DNA of 64,000 nt from Vibrio renipiscarius. Its GTDB lineage: Bacteria > Pseudomonadota > Gammaproteobacteria > Enterobacterales > Vibrionaceae. Shown here one piece after another: positions 1 to 10,097 of this stretch. Below the pieces are notes generated by a model. It had not been told where the DNA came from. It saw nothing but the letters and a program-made list of their open reading frames with translations, and did not search any database. The position numbers and the translations under genes were made by a program. The stretch is taken from positions 160,588 to 224,587 of the forward strand of contig NZ_JTKH01000008.1 in NCBI RefSeq assembly GCF_000827885.1, in the 5' to 3' direction. How positions within the stretch are numbered: position 1 is the stretch's first letter; each line of letters begins with the position of its first letter.

Positions 1-340
1 GCTGTTACTTATGCGCCAACTTACTGATGAATGAAAGGCGTTTTTCAATCACACAATGGTATTTTTAATCATAAAAAGCACCTCTTCACCAAAGCGAAGT
101 CACAATGAAAAACAAAACACAAAACACCGTAAGTGATTATTTATTATGCTTTTTATTTTTACCTAGTGAGAAAAATGAACGGCTTAAATCTGGCAACGAA
201 CGTGAGCTAAATAAACTCAACATTTTGTCAATTTTGAAGCAAGGATCACAGTAAATTTCTACCATTTGAGCCTTTTCAGCCATAGTGGTAAATTATTTTA
301 CATTTAGCATTTATTGTTGACACTTGTTACAATTGATCTC

Positions 341-354
341 TTGATATAAATCAA
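341..354. promoter_or_regulatory. FNR-like binding site upstream of arcA
   Basis: The 14-mer TTGATATAAATCAA matches the FNR consensus TTGAT-N4-ATCAA at every specified base. FNR control of arcA is established in E. coli. If the promoter at 383-411 is correct, the site is centred near position -70, suitable for class I activation. The motif is seen directly; its function is inferred. Confidence 0.65.
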
Positions 355-382
355 CAAAGTGAATGGAATTAACATTTGAACG

Positions 383-411
383 TTGTTAGCATGCTGTTAA
401 CTATATAAAAT
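383..411 (+). promoter_or_regulatory. Probable arcA promoter overlapped by ArcA-type direct repeat
   Basis: TTGTTA (383-388) and TAAAAT (406-411) are separated by 17 bp, as in a sigma-70 promoter. The same stretch carries two TGTTA repeats (84-88 and 95-99 of the 300s, that is 384-388 and 395-399). They are spaced 11 bp apart, the spacing of ArcA recognition repeats, so autoregulation is possible. Both readings are inference from motifs. Confidence 0.4.
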
Positions 412-607
412 CCGTTTCAACGCCTAATAGCATAAATTAGGGCAAGGAACCTCTTTTGAAAAAAAGTAACACCACGGATGGCGGGCATTAGGAGATGCGG
501 TTTTCGCACTCTTTGATCTATTGTCAAAATCAAATTACCTGTAAGTAATGTTTTTGCCTAGAATTTATTTTATTAACACATTTTTTTCACAAGTTTAGGT
601 ACCGCCA

Positions 608-1324
608 ATGCAAACCCCGCAGATTCTGATTGTAGAAGATGAGCAAGTCACTCGTAACACTCTGAAGAGTATTTTTGAAGCAGAGGGATACGCTGTTTTT
701 GAAGCTAGCGACGGTGAAGAGATGCACCAAGTGCTGACTGAAAGTCAGATCAACTTAGTCATCATGGACATCAACCTTCCTGGTAAAAATGGCCTACTAC
801 TTGCGCGTGAACTGCGTGAGCAAGCAAACGTTGCTCTTATGTTCCTAACGGGTCGTGATAATGAAGTAGACAAGATTCTTGGTCTTGAAATCGGCGCTGA
901 TGATTACATCACTAAGCCATTCAACCCACGTGAACTGACTATCCGTGCTCGCAACCTATTAAACCGTTCAATGAATTCTAGTGCGGTTCAAGAAGAGAAG
1001 CGCAGCGTAGAGAAATACCAGTTCAATGGTTGGGTACTAGACATCAATAGCCGTTCACTTGTAAGTCCAAGTGCAGAAAGCTATAAGCTACCTCGTTCAG
1101 AGTTCCGTGCTCTTCTACACTTCTGTGAGAACCCAGGCAAGATCCAAACTCGTGCTGACCTTCTGAAGAAGATGACAGGTCGTGAGCTTAAGCCACACGA
1201 TCGTACGGTAGATGTTACTATCCGTCGCATCCGTAAACACTTCGAATCAGTATCTGGTACGCCAGAAATCATCGCAACAATCCACGGTGAAGGTTACCGT
1301 TTTTGTGGCGAACTAGAAGACTAA
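608..1324 (+). CDS. arcA: Two-component response regulator ArcA
   Basis: This is an OmpR-family response regulator of the Arc (aerobic respiration control) system; phosphorylated by ArcB, it represses respiratory genes under low oxygen. The receiver domain (about residues 1-120) has the acidic pocket E10/D11, phospho-acceptor D54 inside MDINLP, T81 and K103. The C-terminal winged helix (about 135-235) includes the [15 protein letters not shown] recognition region. The length of 238 aa equals the family's. The start follows AGG about nine bases upstream. It stands alone as a single-gene unit ended by a strong terminator. ArcA is favoured over TorR or OmpR because of the N-terminal QILIVEDE and the sequence around D54. 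Confidence 0.96.
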   Translation: MQTPQILIVEDEQVTRNTLKSIFEAEGYAVFEASDGEEMHQVLTESQINLVIMDINLPGKNGLLLARELREQANVALMFLTGRDNEVDKILGLEIGADDYITKPFNPRELTIRARNLLNRSMNSSAVQEEKRSVEKYQFNGWVLDINSRSLVSPSAESYKLPRSEFRALLHFCENPGKIQTRADLLKKMTGRELKPHDRTVDVTIRRIRKHFESVSGTPEIIATIHGEGYRFCGELED

Positions 1325-1349
1325 GCGAAGAGTCGAAAAATATTGAGAA

Positions 1350-1372
1350 GGAGCCCTACGGCTCCTTTTTTT
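1350..1372 (+). terminator. arcA intrinsic terminator
   Basis: A GGAGCC/GGCTCC stem with a CTAC loop is followed by seven T residues, 25 bp after the arcA stop. Confidence 0.9.
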
Positions 1373-1457
1373 ATGTCTGGTGATTACGGCTTTCTTACAA
1401 AGCCTGCTCTCATATTACTCATTCATGATTGGTCACTGAGCACTGGTCGATGAGAAG

Positions 1458-1486
1458 CAAAAAAAACGCCCATCAAATGATGAGCG
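1458..1486 (-). terminator. hldE intrinsic terminator
   Basis: On the minus strand an 8-9 bp stem (CGCTCATCA/TGATGGGCG) is followed by a run of T residues, just downstream of the hldE stop. It faces the arcA terminator. Confidence 0.8.
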
Positions 1487-1516
1487 ATTTATTGATAATG
1501 GCAATAACGAAAAGGC

Positions 1517-2947
1517 TTAGCCTTTACCGCCTTTAATCGCATTAATGATTTCGCTGGTTGAACAACCATCTTCAAAGTTCAGCACTTTGACTTGGCCGCC
1601 GTTCGCAATCACTTCTGCACCACCCGCTATCTCTTCTGGTTTGTAATCGCCACCTTTCACCAATAGATCCGGTAGAACAGATGCGATCAAACGCTGAGGC
1701 GTATCTTCAGAAAACGGCACAACCCAATCAACCGCACCTAACCCTGCCAATACCGCCATACGGCGATCGGTTGGGTTTACTGGGCGACCAGGGCCTTTCA
1801 AGCGCTTCACTGACTCATCGGTATTGACTGCAACAATCAGGCGTTGGCCTAGTTCTGCGGCATGGTTGAGATAAGACACATGACCCGCATGCAAAATATC
1901 AAAGCAACCATTGGTCATTACCACTTTTTCACCACGCGATTGCGCTTTCTTTACCGCTTCAATTAAGCTTTGCTCAGAAATTACGCCGTAATCGGTATCA
2001 TGGCTGCCATGAATCGCTTCTGCCAGTTCAATGGTCGACAGCGTTGAGGTGCCTAATTTACCCACCACAACACCCGCCGCGGCATTGGCAAGAGCGCATG
2101 ATTGATCCAGTGGTTTGCCTGCCGCTACTGAGGCCGCTAGGACAGAAATCACCGTATCACCAGCACCGGTCACATCAAACACTTCTTTGGCTTGAGTTGG
2201 CAGGTGGAATGGTTCTTCACCGCGACGAAGCAGTGTCATACCATGCTCGCTGCGTGTCACCAGTAGCGCTTCAAAATCAAACTCTTCGATCAGTGCTAGG
2301 CCTTTTTCAACCAGCTCTTGGTCCGATTTCACTTTACCAACCACAAGTTCAAATTCGGCCATGTTTGGCGTCAACAAGGTTGCGCCGCGGTAACGTTCGA
2401 AGTCGGCACCTTTAGGGTCAATAAATACCGGAACACCGGCTGCTCGTGCTTTTTGAATAAACTGCTGCACGTGCTCTAGAGCGCCTTTATCGTAATCCGA
2501 TAGCACCACCGATTTAACGTTTGGTAATGCTTGTTCCATGCGCGCTAAGATCAGCTCAGCATCAACGTTTTCAAACTTCTCTTCAAAGTCCAAACGAATC
2601 AGTTGCTGACCACGACTCAATACACGCAATTTAGTAATGGTCGGAAAGTCTGGTAGCGAAACAAAATCACACGTCACTTTCAGTGCAGAAAGTGTCTCAC
2701 TCAGTACATTCGCTGGTTCATCGATCCCTGTTAACCCGACGATATGAGCATGACCACCCAGTGATGCGATATTCATCGCGACGTTCGCCGCACCACCAGG
2801 TCGCTCTTCGTTGTTTTCTACTTTCACTACAGGTACAGGCGCTTCTGGCGAAATGCGACCCGTTGGGCCATACCAGTAGCGGTCTAACATTACGTCACCG
2901 ACAATAAGGACGCCTGCTTGACTGTAGTCAGGTAGGATTGGTTTCAT
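1517..2947 (-). CDS. hldE: Bifunctional heptose-7-phosphate kinase / heptose-1-phosphate adenylyltransferase
   Basis: HldE (RfaE) makes ADP-heptose for the inner core of lipopolysaccharide: it phosphorylates heptose-7-phosphate at C1 and later adenylylates heptose-1-phosphate. The N-terminal half is a PfkB-type kinase with the GGAANVAMN substrate motif and the catalytic DVTGAGDT signature near residue 260. The C-terminal domain (from about residue 340) is a cytidylyltransferase-like fold with [12 protein letters not shown], carrying the HxGH motif. Length is 476 aa, normal for the fusion. The start at 2947 (MKPILPDYS) follows GGAGAT; an in-frame start 30 bp upstream lacks support. It lies downstream of glnE, separated by a palindromic repeat. 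Confidence 0.96.
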   Translation of the reverse strand: MKPILPDYSQAGVLIVGDVMLDRYWYGPTGRISPEAPVPVVKVENNEERPGGAANVAMNIASLGGHAHIVGLTGIDEPANVLSETLSALKVTCDFVSLPDFPTITKLRVLSRGQQLIRLDFEEKFENVDAELILARMEQALPNVKSVVLSDYDKGALEHVQQFIQKARAAGVPVFIDPKGADFERYRGATLLTPNMAEFELVVGKVKSDQELVEKGLALIEEFDFEALLVTRSEHGMTLLRRGEEPFHLPTQAKEVFDVTGAGDTVISVLAASVAAGKPLDQSCALANAAAGVVVGKLGTSTLSTIELAEAIHGSHDTDYGVISEQSLIEAVKKAQSRGEKVVMTNGCFDILHAGHVSYLNHAAELGQRLIVAVNTDESVKRLKGPGRPVNPTDRRMAVLAGLGAVDWVVPFSEDTPQRLIASVLPDLLVKGGDYKPEEIAGGAEVIANGGQVKVLNFEDGCSTSEIINAIKGGKG

Positions 2948-3059
2948 TATGGATCTCCAATATGTATATCTGGCCAAAGTTTATCATAGGGTTTTGACCG
3001 CCTAAACCTTTGTATACCTAAGCCGCTTTAATATGAGTATTTATCGGGCTCTTAAGTAT

Positions 3060-3187
3060 TATACCCAAACAACTTGAAGATGCAGGGAGTCGGCAAGTGA
3101 ACAAAGCCTCTGGACATAGATGCCGATGTGAAGAGGTTTGAGAATGCCAGCCAACGCCGCTGCAACGTCAAGTAGGACGGGGATATA
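3060..3187. repeat. 128-bp palindromic intergenic repeat (ERIC-like)
   Basis: The element starts TATACCC and ends GGGATATA. Inside these are matching arms ACTTGA...TGCAG (from 3072) and CTGCA...TCAAGT (to 3173), so the ends pair into a long hairpin. It fills the glnE-hldE gap, beginning 4 bp after the glnE stop. From general knowledge, Vibrio genomes carry dispersed ERIC-like palindromes beginning with this kind of TATACCC terminus. The palindromic structure is seen here, while membership of that family is inferred. Confidence 0.65.
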
Positions 3188-3190
3188 TTT

Positions 3191-6031
3191 CTATTCTAAC
3201 CACTGCTTCCATACATCAACGACTAAAGCCCGTTCTTGGACAAATTTATCTTCGGCCAAGTCGGTATCAAGGTTGAGCAGATTACGATGATGGATCTGAT
3301 CGCGCATCATGGTGTAAGCATGAGTCACTGCCAGCGCTTGTGATTCGTCCATAATGCCTTGGGTAATCAAAGACTCGAAAATTCGTACATTGTCCGACCA
3401 ACGCGTTAGCTTTGGCTTTTGATGACTGTAGTTGAGAACCAAGTATTGAGCGAGAAACTCAATATCGGTAATCCCGCCCGGATCTTGCTTAAGCATAAAG
3501 CGACCGGCTTTTTTACCCCCTAAGTGATCACGCATTTTAATCCGCATATCGACCACTTGTTTTTTGAGGTCTTCGGTATCACGTGGGAGCGTTAAAATCG
3601 CATGGCGAATTTGACCAAATGCCTGCTGCAATGGTTCATCACCATAAATCATACGCGCACGCACCAAGGCTTGATGTTCCCATGTCCACGCTTCATTACG
3701 TTGGTACTCTTCAAACGCATCGGTAGGGCTGACTAATAAGCCTGATGCCCCAGATGGACGCAAGCGAGTATCGGCTTCATAAAGAATGCCTGAGGCGGTG
3801 CGAATGGAGAATATATGAATAATGCGCTGCGCAAGACGAAGATAAAATTGGCGTCCATCAATCTCTTTCTTACCATCCGTATAAGCACTGACCGGACAAT
3901 CATGCATAAAGACAATATCAAGATCTGAATTGTAGCCCAGCTCCCAACCTCCCACTTTGCCATAACCCACCACAGCAAAGCCTTTGCCATCGCGATCTTT
4001 TAGGTGGTTAGGCTGACCATACTTCTCGCTCATTTGCAGCCAAGCTTGATTCACCACCGATTCAACTATCGCTTCCGATAAATACGTTAAGTGATCACTC
4101 ACTTTCATGACGGGTAAGACACCCGCAATATCGGCCGCCGCGATGCGCAAAATGCAGATCTGCTTAAACTGGCGCAGCGCTTCGATTTGCTGCTCCATGT
4201 CATCTTCAGGGATACGCGCAAGATAATCACGCAACTCGGTACGATAGGAATCGAGCGGAACCGGGTTGTACAATTGCTGTGGGTCGATCAACTCGTCCAA
4301 CAAAATTGGATAACGGCCCAGTTGCTCTGAAATCATCGGGCTTGCGGTACACAGGCGCACTAATTGCGTTAACGCGGCCTCATGTTCATCGAGCAATTCA
4401 AGATAGGTGGTACGTGTGACGATTTTATGCAGTAAATGCAGCACGCGCGACAAGCCAAATTGGGCATCTTGATGAGCAAAGATCGCTTGGAATATTTTTG
4501 GCATCAAGCGATTCAGCACTTCGCGTCCACGCGGGCCCAAGGTTTTTTTCGCTAAGTCACTTTTGAATTGAATAATGGTTTTGGCTAATTCAGCCGTGTC
4601 TTCTCGCTGCAAGTCATGATCGAGTATCTGCTCAATCACATCGACTTTATCCGCCATATCCCACAGCTCTTGAAAATGTTTCGCCACTTCAATTTGATCT
4701 TCCTCGTCATCACCAATCAAATGGGTGAAGACTTGGTGAACGTTGGCCATGTGCAGACGAACATCCTCATCTAATTCTGGCCAATGGCGATATCCCATCG
4801 CCGTCGCTAATTGTTGCTGCTCCAGCTCATTTTCCGGCAATGTTTGAGTTTGCTTGTCTGCCATCGCTTGTAAGAGATTCTCCAAGCGACGTAAAAACTT
4901 GTATGCCTCAGTGAGATGAAGCATCTCTTGTTTATTAAGCAGATCCAATTCATCAATCGCGTCTAACGTGACCAATAACCCTCGTTGACGCAGGCTGGGC
5001 TCTCGCCCTCCACGAATCAATTGAAACACTTGGGCGATAAATTCAATTTCGCGAATGCCACCAGCACCAAGCTTAATATTGTTGGTTAACCCGCGACGAC
5101 GTACTTCGCTACTGATCATCGACTTCATTCGACGTAGGGATTGAATTGCACTGAAATCGATATAACGACGGAAAACAAAAGGACGCAGCATTTTACGCAG
5201 CTCTTGATACTGCGGATACATTTCACTGCCCATCACACGCGCTTTGATCATCGCGTATCGTTCCCAGTCTCGCCCCTGCTCTTGGTAATAATCTTCCAGC
5301 GCCGCGTAGCTCATGACTAACGGGCCGCTATCACCAAATGGGCGTAAGCGCATGTCGACTCGATAACAGAAGCCATCGAAGGTGTGCTGATCGAGCGATT
5401 TAATGATGCGCTGACCTAAACGAGTAAAGAACTGCGCATTGGCAATACTACGACGCGCCCCCTGCGTCTCGCCGTTTTCCGGATAAGTAAAAATCAGATC
5501 AATATCAGAAGAGAAGTTGAGTTCACCGCCCCCCAGTTTGCCCATACCAATGATCAACATCGGTTGCGGGTCGCCTTGCTCATTGCATGGTGTTCCCCAT
5601 AGCTCGCAGCACGCTTTATATTGCCATTGGTAGGTTTCAACAATCAGCGCTTCGGCTAAATACGAGAGGTGCTTTAAACTTTGCTCGAGTGGCCACGTTG
5701 CATTGAAATCGCGCCAAGCGATATACGTCATCTCGCGGTTGCGAAATTGGCGTAAGACTCGTTGACCCGCCACTTCATCATGACAATCCACCAGCAATGC
5801 GGCGAGCTGTTGACGATAGTGATCGCAGCGCTGTGGATCATTCAGCATGCTCGGCAGTGTGTGGCGTAATGTTTCATCCCTCGCGAGCGCTTCAACGACA
5901 AATTGGCTTAACCCTGCCACGTAGTTTAATTGCTGATAGAGTTCAGCAGGCCAGTGCTGTTCCAGTTGAAACGCTTCCAAATGAGCAAGTGCTGATTGAG
6001 AGGTGGCCAAGAGGTTTTCCGGCAATGGCAT
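3191..6031 (-). CDS. glnE: Glutamine synthetase adenylyltransferase / adenylyl-removing enzyme
   Basis: GlnE attaches AMP to, and removes it from, glutamine synthetase in response to PII and glutamine, adjusting ammonia assimilation. Two nucleotidyltransferase domains are visible: [18 protein letters not shown] in the N-terminal half (adenylyl-removing) and [19 protein letters not shown] in the C-terminal half (adenylylating). Each has the paired aspartates that bind metal. The 946-aa length equals the family's. The start follows AAGGA seven bases upstream. As in enterobacteria it precedes hldE on the same strand; the gap is taken up by the palindromic repeat. Confidence 0.97.
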   Translation of the reverse strand: MPLPENLLATSQSALAHLEAFQLEQHWPAELYQQLNYVAGLSQFVVEALARDETLRHTLPSMLNDPQRCDHYRQQLAALLVDCHDEVAGQRVLRQFRNREMTYIAWRDFNATWPLEQSLKHLSYLAEALIVETYQWQYKACCELWGTPCNEQGDPQPMLIIGMGKLGGGELNFSSDIDLIFTYPENGETQGARRSIANAQFFTRLGQRIIKSLDQHTFDGFCYRVDMRLRPFGDSGPLVMSYAALEDYYQEQGRDWERYAMIKARVMGSEMYPQYQELRKMLRPFVFRRYIDFSAIQSLRRMKSMISSEVRRRGLTNNIKLGAGGIREIEFIAQVFQLIRGGREPSLRQRGLLVTLDAIDELDLLNKQEMLHLTEAYKFLRRLENLLQAMADKQTQTLPENELEQQQLATAMGYRHWPELDEDVRLHMANVHQVFTHLIGDDEEDQIEVAKHFQELWDMADKVDVIEQILDHDLQREDTAELAKTIIQFKSDLAKKTLGPRGREVLNRLMPKIFQAIFAHQDAQFGLSRVLHLLHKIVTRTTYLELLDEHEAALTQLVRLCTASPMISEQLGRYPILLDELIDPQQLYNPVPLDSYRTELRDYLARIPEDDMEQQIEALRQFKQICILRIAAADIAGVLPVMKVSDHLTYLSEAIVESVVNQAWLQMSEKYGQPNHLKDRDGKGFAVVGYGKVGGWELGYNSDLDIVFMHDCPVSAYTDGKKEIDGRQFYLRLAQRIIHIFSIRTASGILYEADTRLRPSGASGLLVSPTDAFEEYQRNEAWTWEHQALVRARMIYGDEPLQQAFGQIRHAILTLPRDTEDLKKQVVDMRIKMRDHLGGKKAGRFMLKQDPGGITDIEFLAQYLVLNYSHQKPKLTRWSDNVRIFESLITQGIMDESQALAVTHAYTMMRDQIHHRNLLNLDTDLAEDKFVQERALVVDVWKQWLE

Positions 6032-6118
6032 GGGGCTTCCTTGTAATGTATGGCTAAGATGTCTTATCTAAGCTTGGGTTGCGGCTTTGAACCGCTAGTT
6101 ATATCAAACTTTACACAA

Positions 6119-6149
6119 TAAAAAACGCCTGCTAATTATTCGCAGGCGT
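6119..6149 (-). terminator. Terminator of the chemoreceptor gene
   Basis: An 8-bp stem ACGCCTGC/GCAGGCGT (6125-6149) is followed on the minus strand by six T residues, directly after the chemoreceptor stop and before glnE. Confidence 0.85.
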
Positions 6150-6170
6150 CTATTAACTCAGTCTGTGAGA

Positions 6171-7427
6171 TTACACTCTAAATGCCGTAATCTTCTTATC
6201 CAGCTCTTCGGCATTTTGCTGCATGATCTCTGACGTTTCCAGCAACTCACTAATAACCGTCACCGATGCTTCCACTAATTCACGCACATTCGTGAGGTTT
6301 TGGCTCATCTCTTCTGCCACGCTGCTTTGCTGACCGGCAGCCGTCGCAATTTGGAAGTTCATATCGTTGATCTGATTCACTTGCACTACGATGCCATCCA
6401 GCTCAGTACCAGCGCTGGTCACCAAAGCCACCCCTTCCGCGGCTTCAACCACGCTTTTTTCCATCAAATCCACCGCGGAACCGGCGCTTGATTGTAATTT
6501 TGAGATCATCTCTTGGATTTCAATGGTGGCTTGCTGAGTGCGCTGAGCAAGGTTACGCACTTCATCTGCAACCACTGCAAAACCACGACCCGCTTCACCA
6601 GCACGCGCCGCTTCAATCGCCGCGTTCAATGCCAGCAAGTTCGTTTGTTCAGAAATACCACGAATGGTACCCACGACGCTTCCGATCGCTTCAACGCTTT
6701 CTTCTACTTGGTTTACCGCGTGTGCCGATGCCGCAATATCTTGCGACAATTCGCTAATTTTGCTCACGGTATCTTGTACAAAGCGTTGACCCGTTTCGGC
6801 TTGACCTGATGCACTCTCGGTTAACGTTGAAGCATTCTGCGCATGTTCTGCCACCGTTTGGACTGTCGAAGTCATCTCACTCATGGCCGTTGCCAACTGA
6901 TCGATCTCTTCAAACTCTTCTTGCGCTGACTCTTTGGTTTCCGACATGCTCAGAGTCATCACTTCGGTTAAACCCGATAACTCTTGCGAAGCGCTCACTT
7001 GCACCTTAATTAACTCTTGTAGCTGAGAGCGCGTTTTTTCAAGCTCACGTGCCACATCACCGTATTCATCTTTGCACTGCATCTGAATAGGAGAAGAAAG
7101 ATCGCCACTGGCCATTTTTTTAATCGCTTCATTTATATAATGAGTTTGACGAAGCATCACACGTGCGGCAAACAACAAAATAACGATAAAAACGCCAATA
7201 AGAAGCAGGGTTTGCCATACTACTTGTACCAAATAAGCTTCATAATGTTCACGAGCAACTTCCGCACTGCTGGTCACCACAAGAAGCGAATCGTAGAACG
7301 TATTTGCATCCCAAAGTTGCTTGCAGACAATCAGTAAGGTACTGAATACCATCAGCAACGCCATTTTAGGAACCAGTCGAATATCCGTAATTACTCGTTC
7401 CCACGGCTTAAAGGCCAGTGTCGTCAT
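6171..7427 (-). CDS. Methyl-accepting chemotaxis protein with minimal periplasmic region
   Basis: This chemoreceptor should relay a signal to the CheA/CheW array at the inner membrane. The 418-aa protein has transmembrane segments at about residues 21-37 and 70-92, joined by only about 30 periplasmic residues, too few for a Cache or four-helix sensor. A HAMP-like segment follows TM2 (about 93-145). A long coiled-coil signalling domain follows, with the conserved tip ending [18 protein letters not shown]. The signal sensed cannot be read from the sequence; with no sensor domain it may detect membrane or cytoplasmic state. It is divergent from a K+ channel gene, and its own terminator makes it monocistronic. 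Confidence 0.9.
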   Translation of the reverse strand: MTTLAFKPWERVITDIRLVPKMALLMVFSTLLIVCKQLWDANTFYDSLLVVTSSAEVAREHYEAYLVQVVWQTLLLIGVFIVILLFAARVMLRQTHYINEAIKKMASGDLSSPIQMQCKDEYGDVARELEKTRSQLQELIKVQVSASQELSGLTEVMTLSMSETKESAQEEFEEIDQLATAMSEMTSTVQTVAEHAQNASTLTESASGQAETGQRFVQDTVSKISELSQDIAASAHAVNQVEESVEAIGSVVGTIRGISEQTNLLALNAAIEAARAGEAGRGFAVVADEVRNLAQRTQQATIEIQEMISKLQSSAGSAVDLMEKSVVEAAEGVALVTSAGTELDGIVVQVNQINDMNFQIATAAGQQSSVAEEMSQNLTNVRELVEASVTVISELLETSEIMQQNAEELDKKITAFRV

Positions 7428-7531
7428 TGTTCGTTCTCCACTAAGTCATATATTCTAAATAAGAATAAAATTGATGCCGCCCACCAGCCTGATACTTAAG
7501 TGCTAGTACCAATATTAATTTCGAGCCTCGT

Positions 7532-8332
7532 ATGAATAAAAATGATACCAAAGACGACACGAAGCCAATGAGCTTGTTATCACTAATTCTCTCTTTTATG
7601 GCGCTATTTGTGATCTCAGGCTTGTTGTTCGTCCCGATCAGTCATGAAACACGTCAAGTTCTTATCGGCCTAGATTTCATCATCTGTAGTATTTTTATAC
7701 TGCAACTATTGGTTGATTTGATCCGCTCCACAGATCGAATCAAATTCTTAAAAAAACACTGGATCGATTTTCTGGCCAGTCTACCTATGATTGAACCTTT
7801 AAGGTTTGCCCGTTTGTTTCATATATTGAGGGTGATCTTAGTTATTCGTTCCAGCCGTAGCGTCATTCGCGATGTATTAGATAACCGCAAAGAAACCACC
7901 ATTGCCTCCATTTTGCTTTTATTGGTGATTTTGCTGACGCTAGGGTCGAGCATCATGCTCTTTCTCGAAGGACACTCTTCTGAAGCCAATATTAAGACCG
8001 GGGGGGATGCGCTTTGGTGGGCATTAGTGACGATCTCTACCGTCGGCTATGGCGACCATTATCCCGTCACCGATTCGGGTAAAATATTGGCATCAGGGGT
8101 GATCTTATGCGGGGTTGGCTTATTCGGTATGATCTCTGGCTTGATTACGTCTTTAATTACTTCCCCCACCAAGGTACAAGAATTAAAAGCGGCACAAAAA
8201 GAGAAACAGATGCTCGATTTGCTCGAACAGCAACAAGTGATTCTTGCCCGTCTAGAAAAGTTGGAGCGAAGAATGAGTCGCGATCTTAATAAACTCCACG
8301 TCGATAGCGAGCATAAAAAAAGAGAACCGTAG
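7532..8332 (+). CDS. Voltage-gated-type potassium channel protein
   Basis: This is a six-transmembrane ion channel subunit of the bacterial Kv-like family. Hydrophobic segments occur at about residues 15-36, 44-64, 77-90, 122-146 and 184-210. An arginine-bearing S4-like stretch spans about 91-113 (RFARLFHILRVILVIRSSR). The pore loop carries the K+ selectivity filter TVGYGD at 170-175. The C-terminal tail (about 214-250) is a charged heptad-like coiled coil, likely for tetramerisation. Length 266 aa. The stop codon lies inside the terminator stem. It is divergent from the chemoreceptor, and the two may share a promoter region. Selectivity for K+ is inferred from the filter; a physiological role is not evident. 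Confidence 0.9.
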   Translation: MNKNDTKDDTKPMSLLSLILSFMALFVISGLLFVPISHETRQVLIGLDFIICSIFILQLLVDLIRSTDRIKFLKKHWIDFLASLPMIEPLRFARLFHILRVILVIRSSRSVIRDVLDNRKETTIASILLLLVILLTLGSSIMLFLEGHSSEANIKTGGDALWWALVTISTVGYGDHYPVTDSGKILASGVILCGVGLFGMISGLITSLITSPTKVQELKAAQKEKQMLDLLEQQQVILARLEKLERRMSRDLNKLHVDSEHKKREP

Positions 8333-8345
8333 TTCTCTTTTTCTT
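8319..8345. terminator. Bidirectional terminator between K+ channel gene and ygiF
   Basis: The stem AGAGAAC/GTTCTCT is flanked by A7 and T5 tracts and so works in both orientations. The channel stop codon (8330-8332) is inside the stem. Confidence 0.85.
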
Positions 8346-8380
8346 CTCCGTAGATGATTGAGATTCAATCCTCAATCGCA

Positions 8381-9898
8381 CTACTCTTGCCAATACGGCT
8401 CCGCTTCGATACTGATCGCTCGGGTTTGCTCCATCGCATGCAAAATGGAGTTTTCCTGACGGAACAACCAGCGCTCTAATTGCTCTCGTTCTTCACCGTC
8501 TAACTTATCAACCAATCCCTTAAGTGGCTTGAGTGTGAGCAAATCATCAATACCTTGCAGCAAGTCAGCCCAAGGCAGGCGGAAGCGAGTTCGCTCTTCA
8601 TCATCATACAAGCTAGCAAAACCAACGCCAGTATAGAGATTACGCATCAGGTGATATTGCTGATCGATATAATCTTGAGAGTTCAGCTCTTTCTCTGGTG
8701 GAAAAGCCGCCATCAGCTCATGCCAAGTGCGATCTAACTGCACAACGGAGAAAGGCAGGATATTCTGTGACATGGCACTGCGCGATTTGTCGTCCAAGAA
8801 TGGCTGCCAACCACGCGTCAAAATCCATCGGCTAAGATCCAGCAGTAATCCGGTATAGCGTGCCGAATTAAACTGGCTAAGCATCGAATCACGAGTAGGC
8901 AACTCTTGCTGAACCGTCGACAGATCATTAATCAAGAATTTACGCGCATCGAGTTTGCGCAAAGCATGGCCTTTGTCTTCTAGCAAATCATCGAGATAAT
9001 CGTACTGTTTTATCCACTCGAGATCTTGCTCAAGCCATTTCAACTCTTGGCGAATCAAAGCGCTGGCTTTACGCGGCACGACATCGGCAAAGACCGTCAA
9101 GGTTTGACGGATAAAGCTAATCGCATTTTTGATTTCATGAAGCGCATCAATCGACTCACGCTCAGAATAGATCTGCTCATGGTAATGCCAATGAGATAGG
9201 GCGTGCTCAAGAGAGTTAATCAGGCACGACTCAAGAGAGTCGTTTTTGTCCGTATCCACTAAAGCCATCGCCTGCACTTGATCACCTTGGTAGCCTTGCG
9301 CTAAACGATAGCCACGCGCCGCTTTACTCAAGTTGCCCAAACGCATTCCCCCCGCATCACTCAATGAGCGAGCAAGCGTAAATAAAGCATCGGTTTGACC
9401 CGATTTTAATTCGAGTTCGACTTCACAGATCGCATCGGTCAGTTCGCCGGATACTACCTCGCCTTGATCAAAAGCCACTTCAATTTGGCTGCCATCTGCC
9501 ATGCAAATAAGCCATTGCTCACGCATGAAATTGGTCGAAAAAAGAGGCAGCAGCTCGCTTTGCAGCGTCGCTATCTCTTTCCCTTTTGGCCAAATATCGC
9601 TTGGATGTAAGGTTAACTCTGGATCATTACAGTCATGTTCTGCATTATATTCCGGCCGTTGGTGTAAACCCGCGACGACCCGTCCTGCGGTTTTAACTGT
9701 TTGAACATAAACATCATCAAAACGACGAATGCGTAGACCAATATCGTGTTGTCTCAACCAGTTATCTGGTGTGTCAAAGTAGGTGTTACCTAACTCACGA
9801 CAGCTGTGCTGAAGTACCTTTATTTCGGAAATCTTATTACGTAAAGTTTCTGAAAAATCAGGAGAAACAAAAAACTTCAGTTCTATCTCGGTTTCCAT
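8381..9898 (-). CDS. ygiF: CYTH-CHAD inorganic triphosphatase
   Basis: YgiF-type enzymes hydrolyse inorganic tripolyphosphate. The N-terminal CYTH domain shows the ExExK signature at residues 4-8 (METEIELK), and the C-terminal half is a CHAD domain, an all-helical histidine-rich module thought to bind polyphosphate. Length is 505 aa from the start at 9898, preceded by AAAGG; a start 57 bp further upstream is unlikely because the CYTH signature normally begins at the N-terminus. It is divergent from the DUF47-pitA phosphate pair. In E. coli it is next to glnE; here the chemoreceptor and channel intervene. Confidence 0.93.
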   Translation of the reverse strand: METEIELKFFVSPDFSETLRNKISEIKVLQHSCRELGNTYFDTPDNWLRQHDIGLRIRRFDDVYVQTVKTAGRVVAGLHQRPEYNAEHDCNDPELTLHPSDIWPKGKEIATLQSELLPLFSTNFMREQWLICMADGSQIEVAFDQGEVVSGELTDAICEVELELKSGQTDALFTLARSLSDAGGMRLGNLSKAARGYRLAQGYQGDQVQAMALVDTDKNDSLESCLINSLEHALSHWHYHEQIYSERESIDALHEIKNAISFIRQTLTVFADVVPRKASALIRQELKWLEQDLEWIKQYDYLDDLLEDKGHALRKLDARKFLINDLSTVQQELPTRDSMLSQFNSARYTGLLLDLSRWILTRGWQPFLDDKSRSAMSQNILPFSVVQLDRTWHELMAAFPPEKELNSQDYIDQQYHLMRNLYTGVGFASLYDDEERTRFRLPWADLLQGIDDLLTLKPLKGLVDKLDGEEREQLERWLFRQENSILHAMEQTRAISIEAEPYWQE

Positions 9899-10097
9899 AG
9901 TTATACCTTTCAAAGCAGATAGAGACAGGATATGGCCTAATTTATCACTCGGCAAGAGAGAAATATCGCAAGAATGATGATCTAAAACAGTTTAAATGAC
10001 AGATTTAATGCGTTACCATGCGCGCCTTTATAGCCATCGCTCAACATTTCATCTCTAAAGGGTGTATGTTATTTATAGGTTATATTAATTAGGTTGA

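Larger units (their letters stand above)
1..607. other. arcA upstream region, no confirmed gene
   Basis: This is a 607-bp AT-rich stretch before arcA. It holds the FNR-like, ArcA-like and promoter motifs listed separately. The transcript from that promoter would have a leader of nearly 190 nt. A 49-codon reading frame at 105-254 has only a weak ribosome-binding site and is described as a finding. Nothing else in the region looks like a gene, and no gene crosses the left edge that I can recognise. Confidence 0.6.

Noticed and set aside
494..547. 17-codon frame in the arcA leader following TTAGGAG
   Set aside because: The GGAG abuts the ATG with no spacing and no regulatory amino-acid pattern is evident.
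2044..2415. 123-codon plus-strand frame inside hldE
   Set aside because: Antisense to the kinase domain; composition is His/Arg/Gln-rich as expected for a shadow frame.
9984..10002. CTGTCAT/CTGTTTT Pho-box-like repeat upstream of the DUF47-pitA pair
   Set aside because: The repeat period is 12 rather than 11 bp and the second half matches poorly, so PhoB control is not supported.
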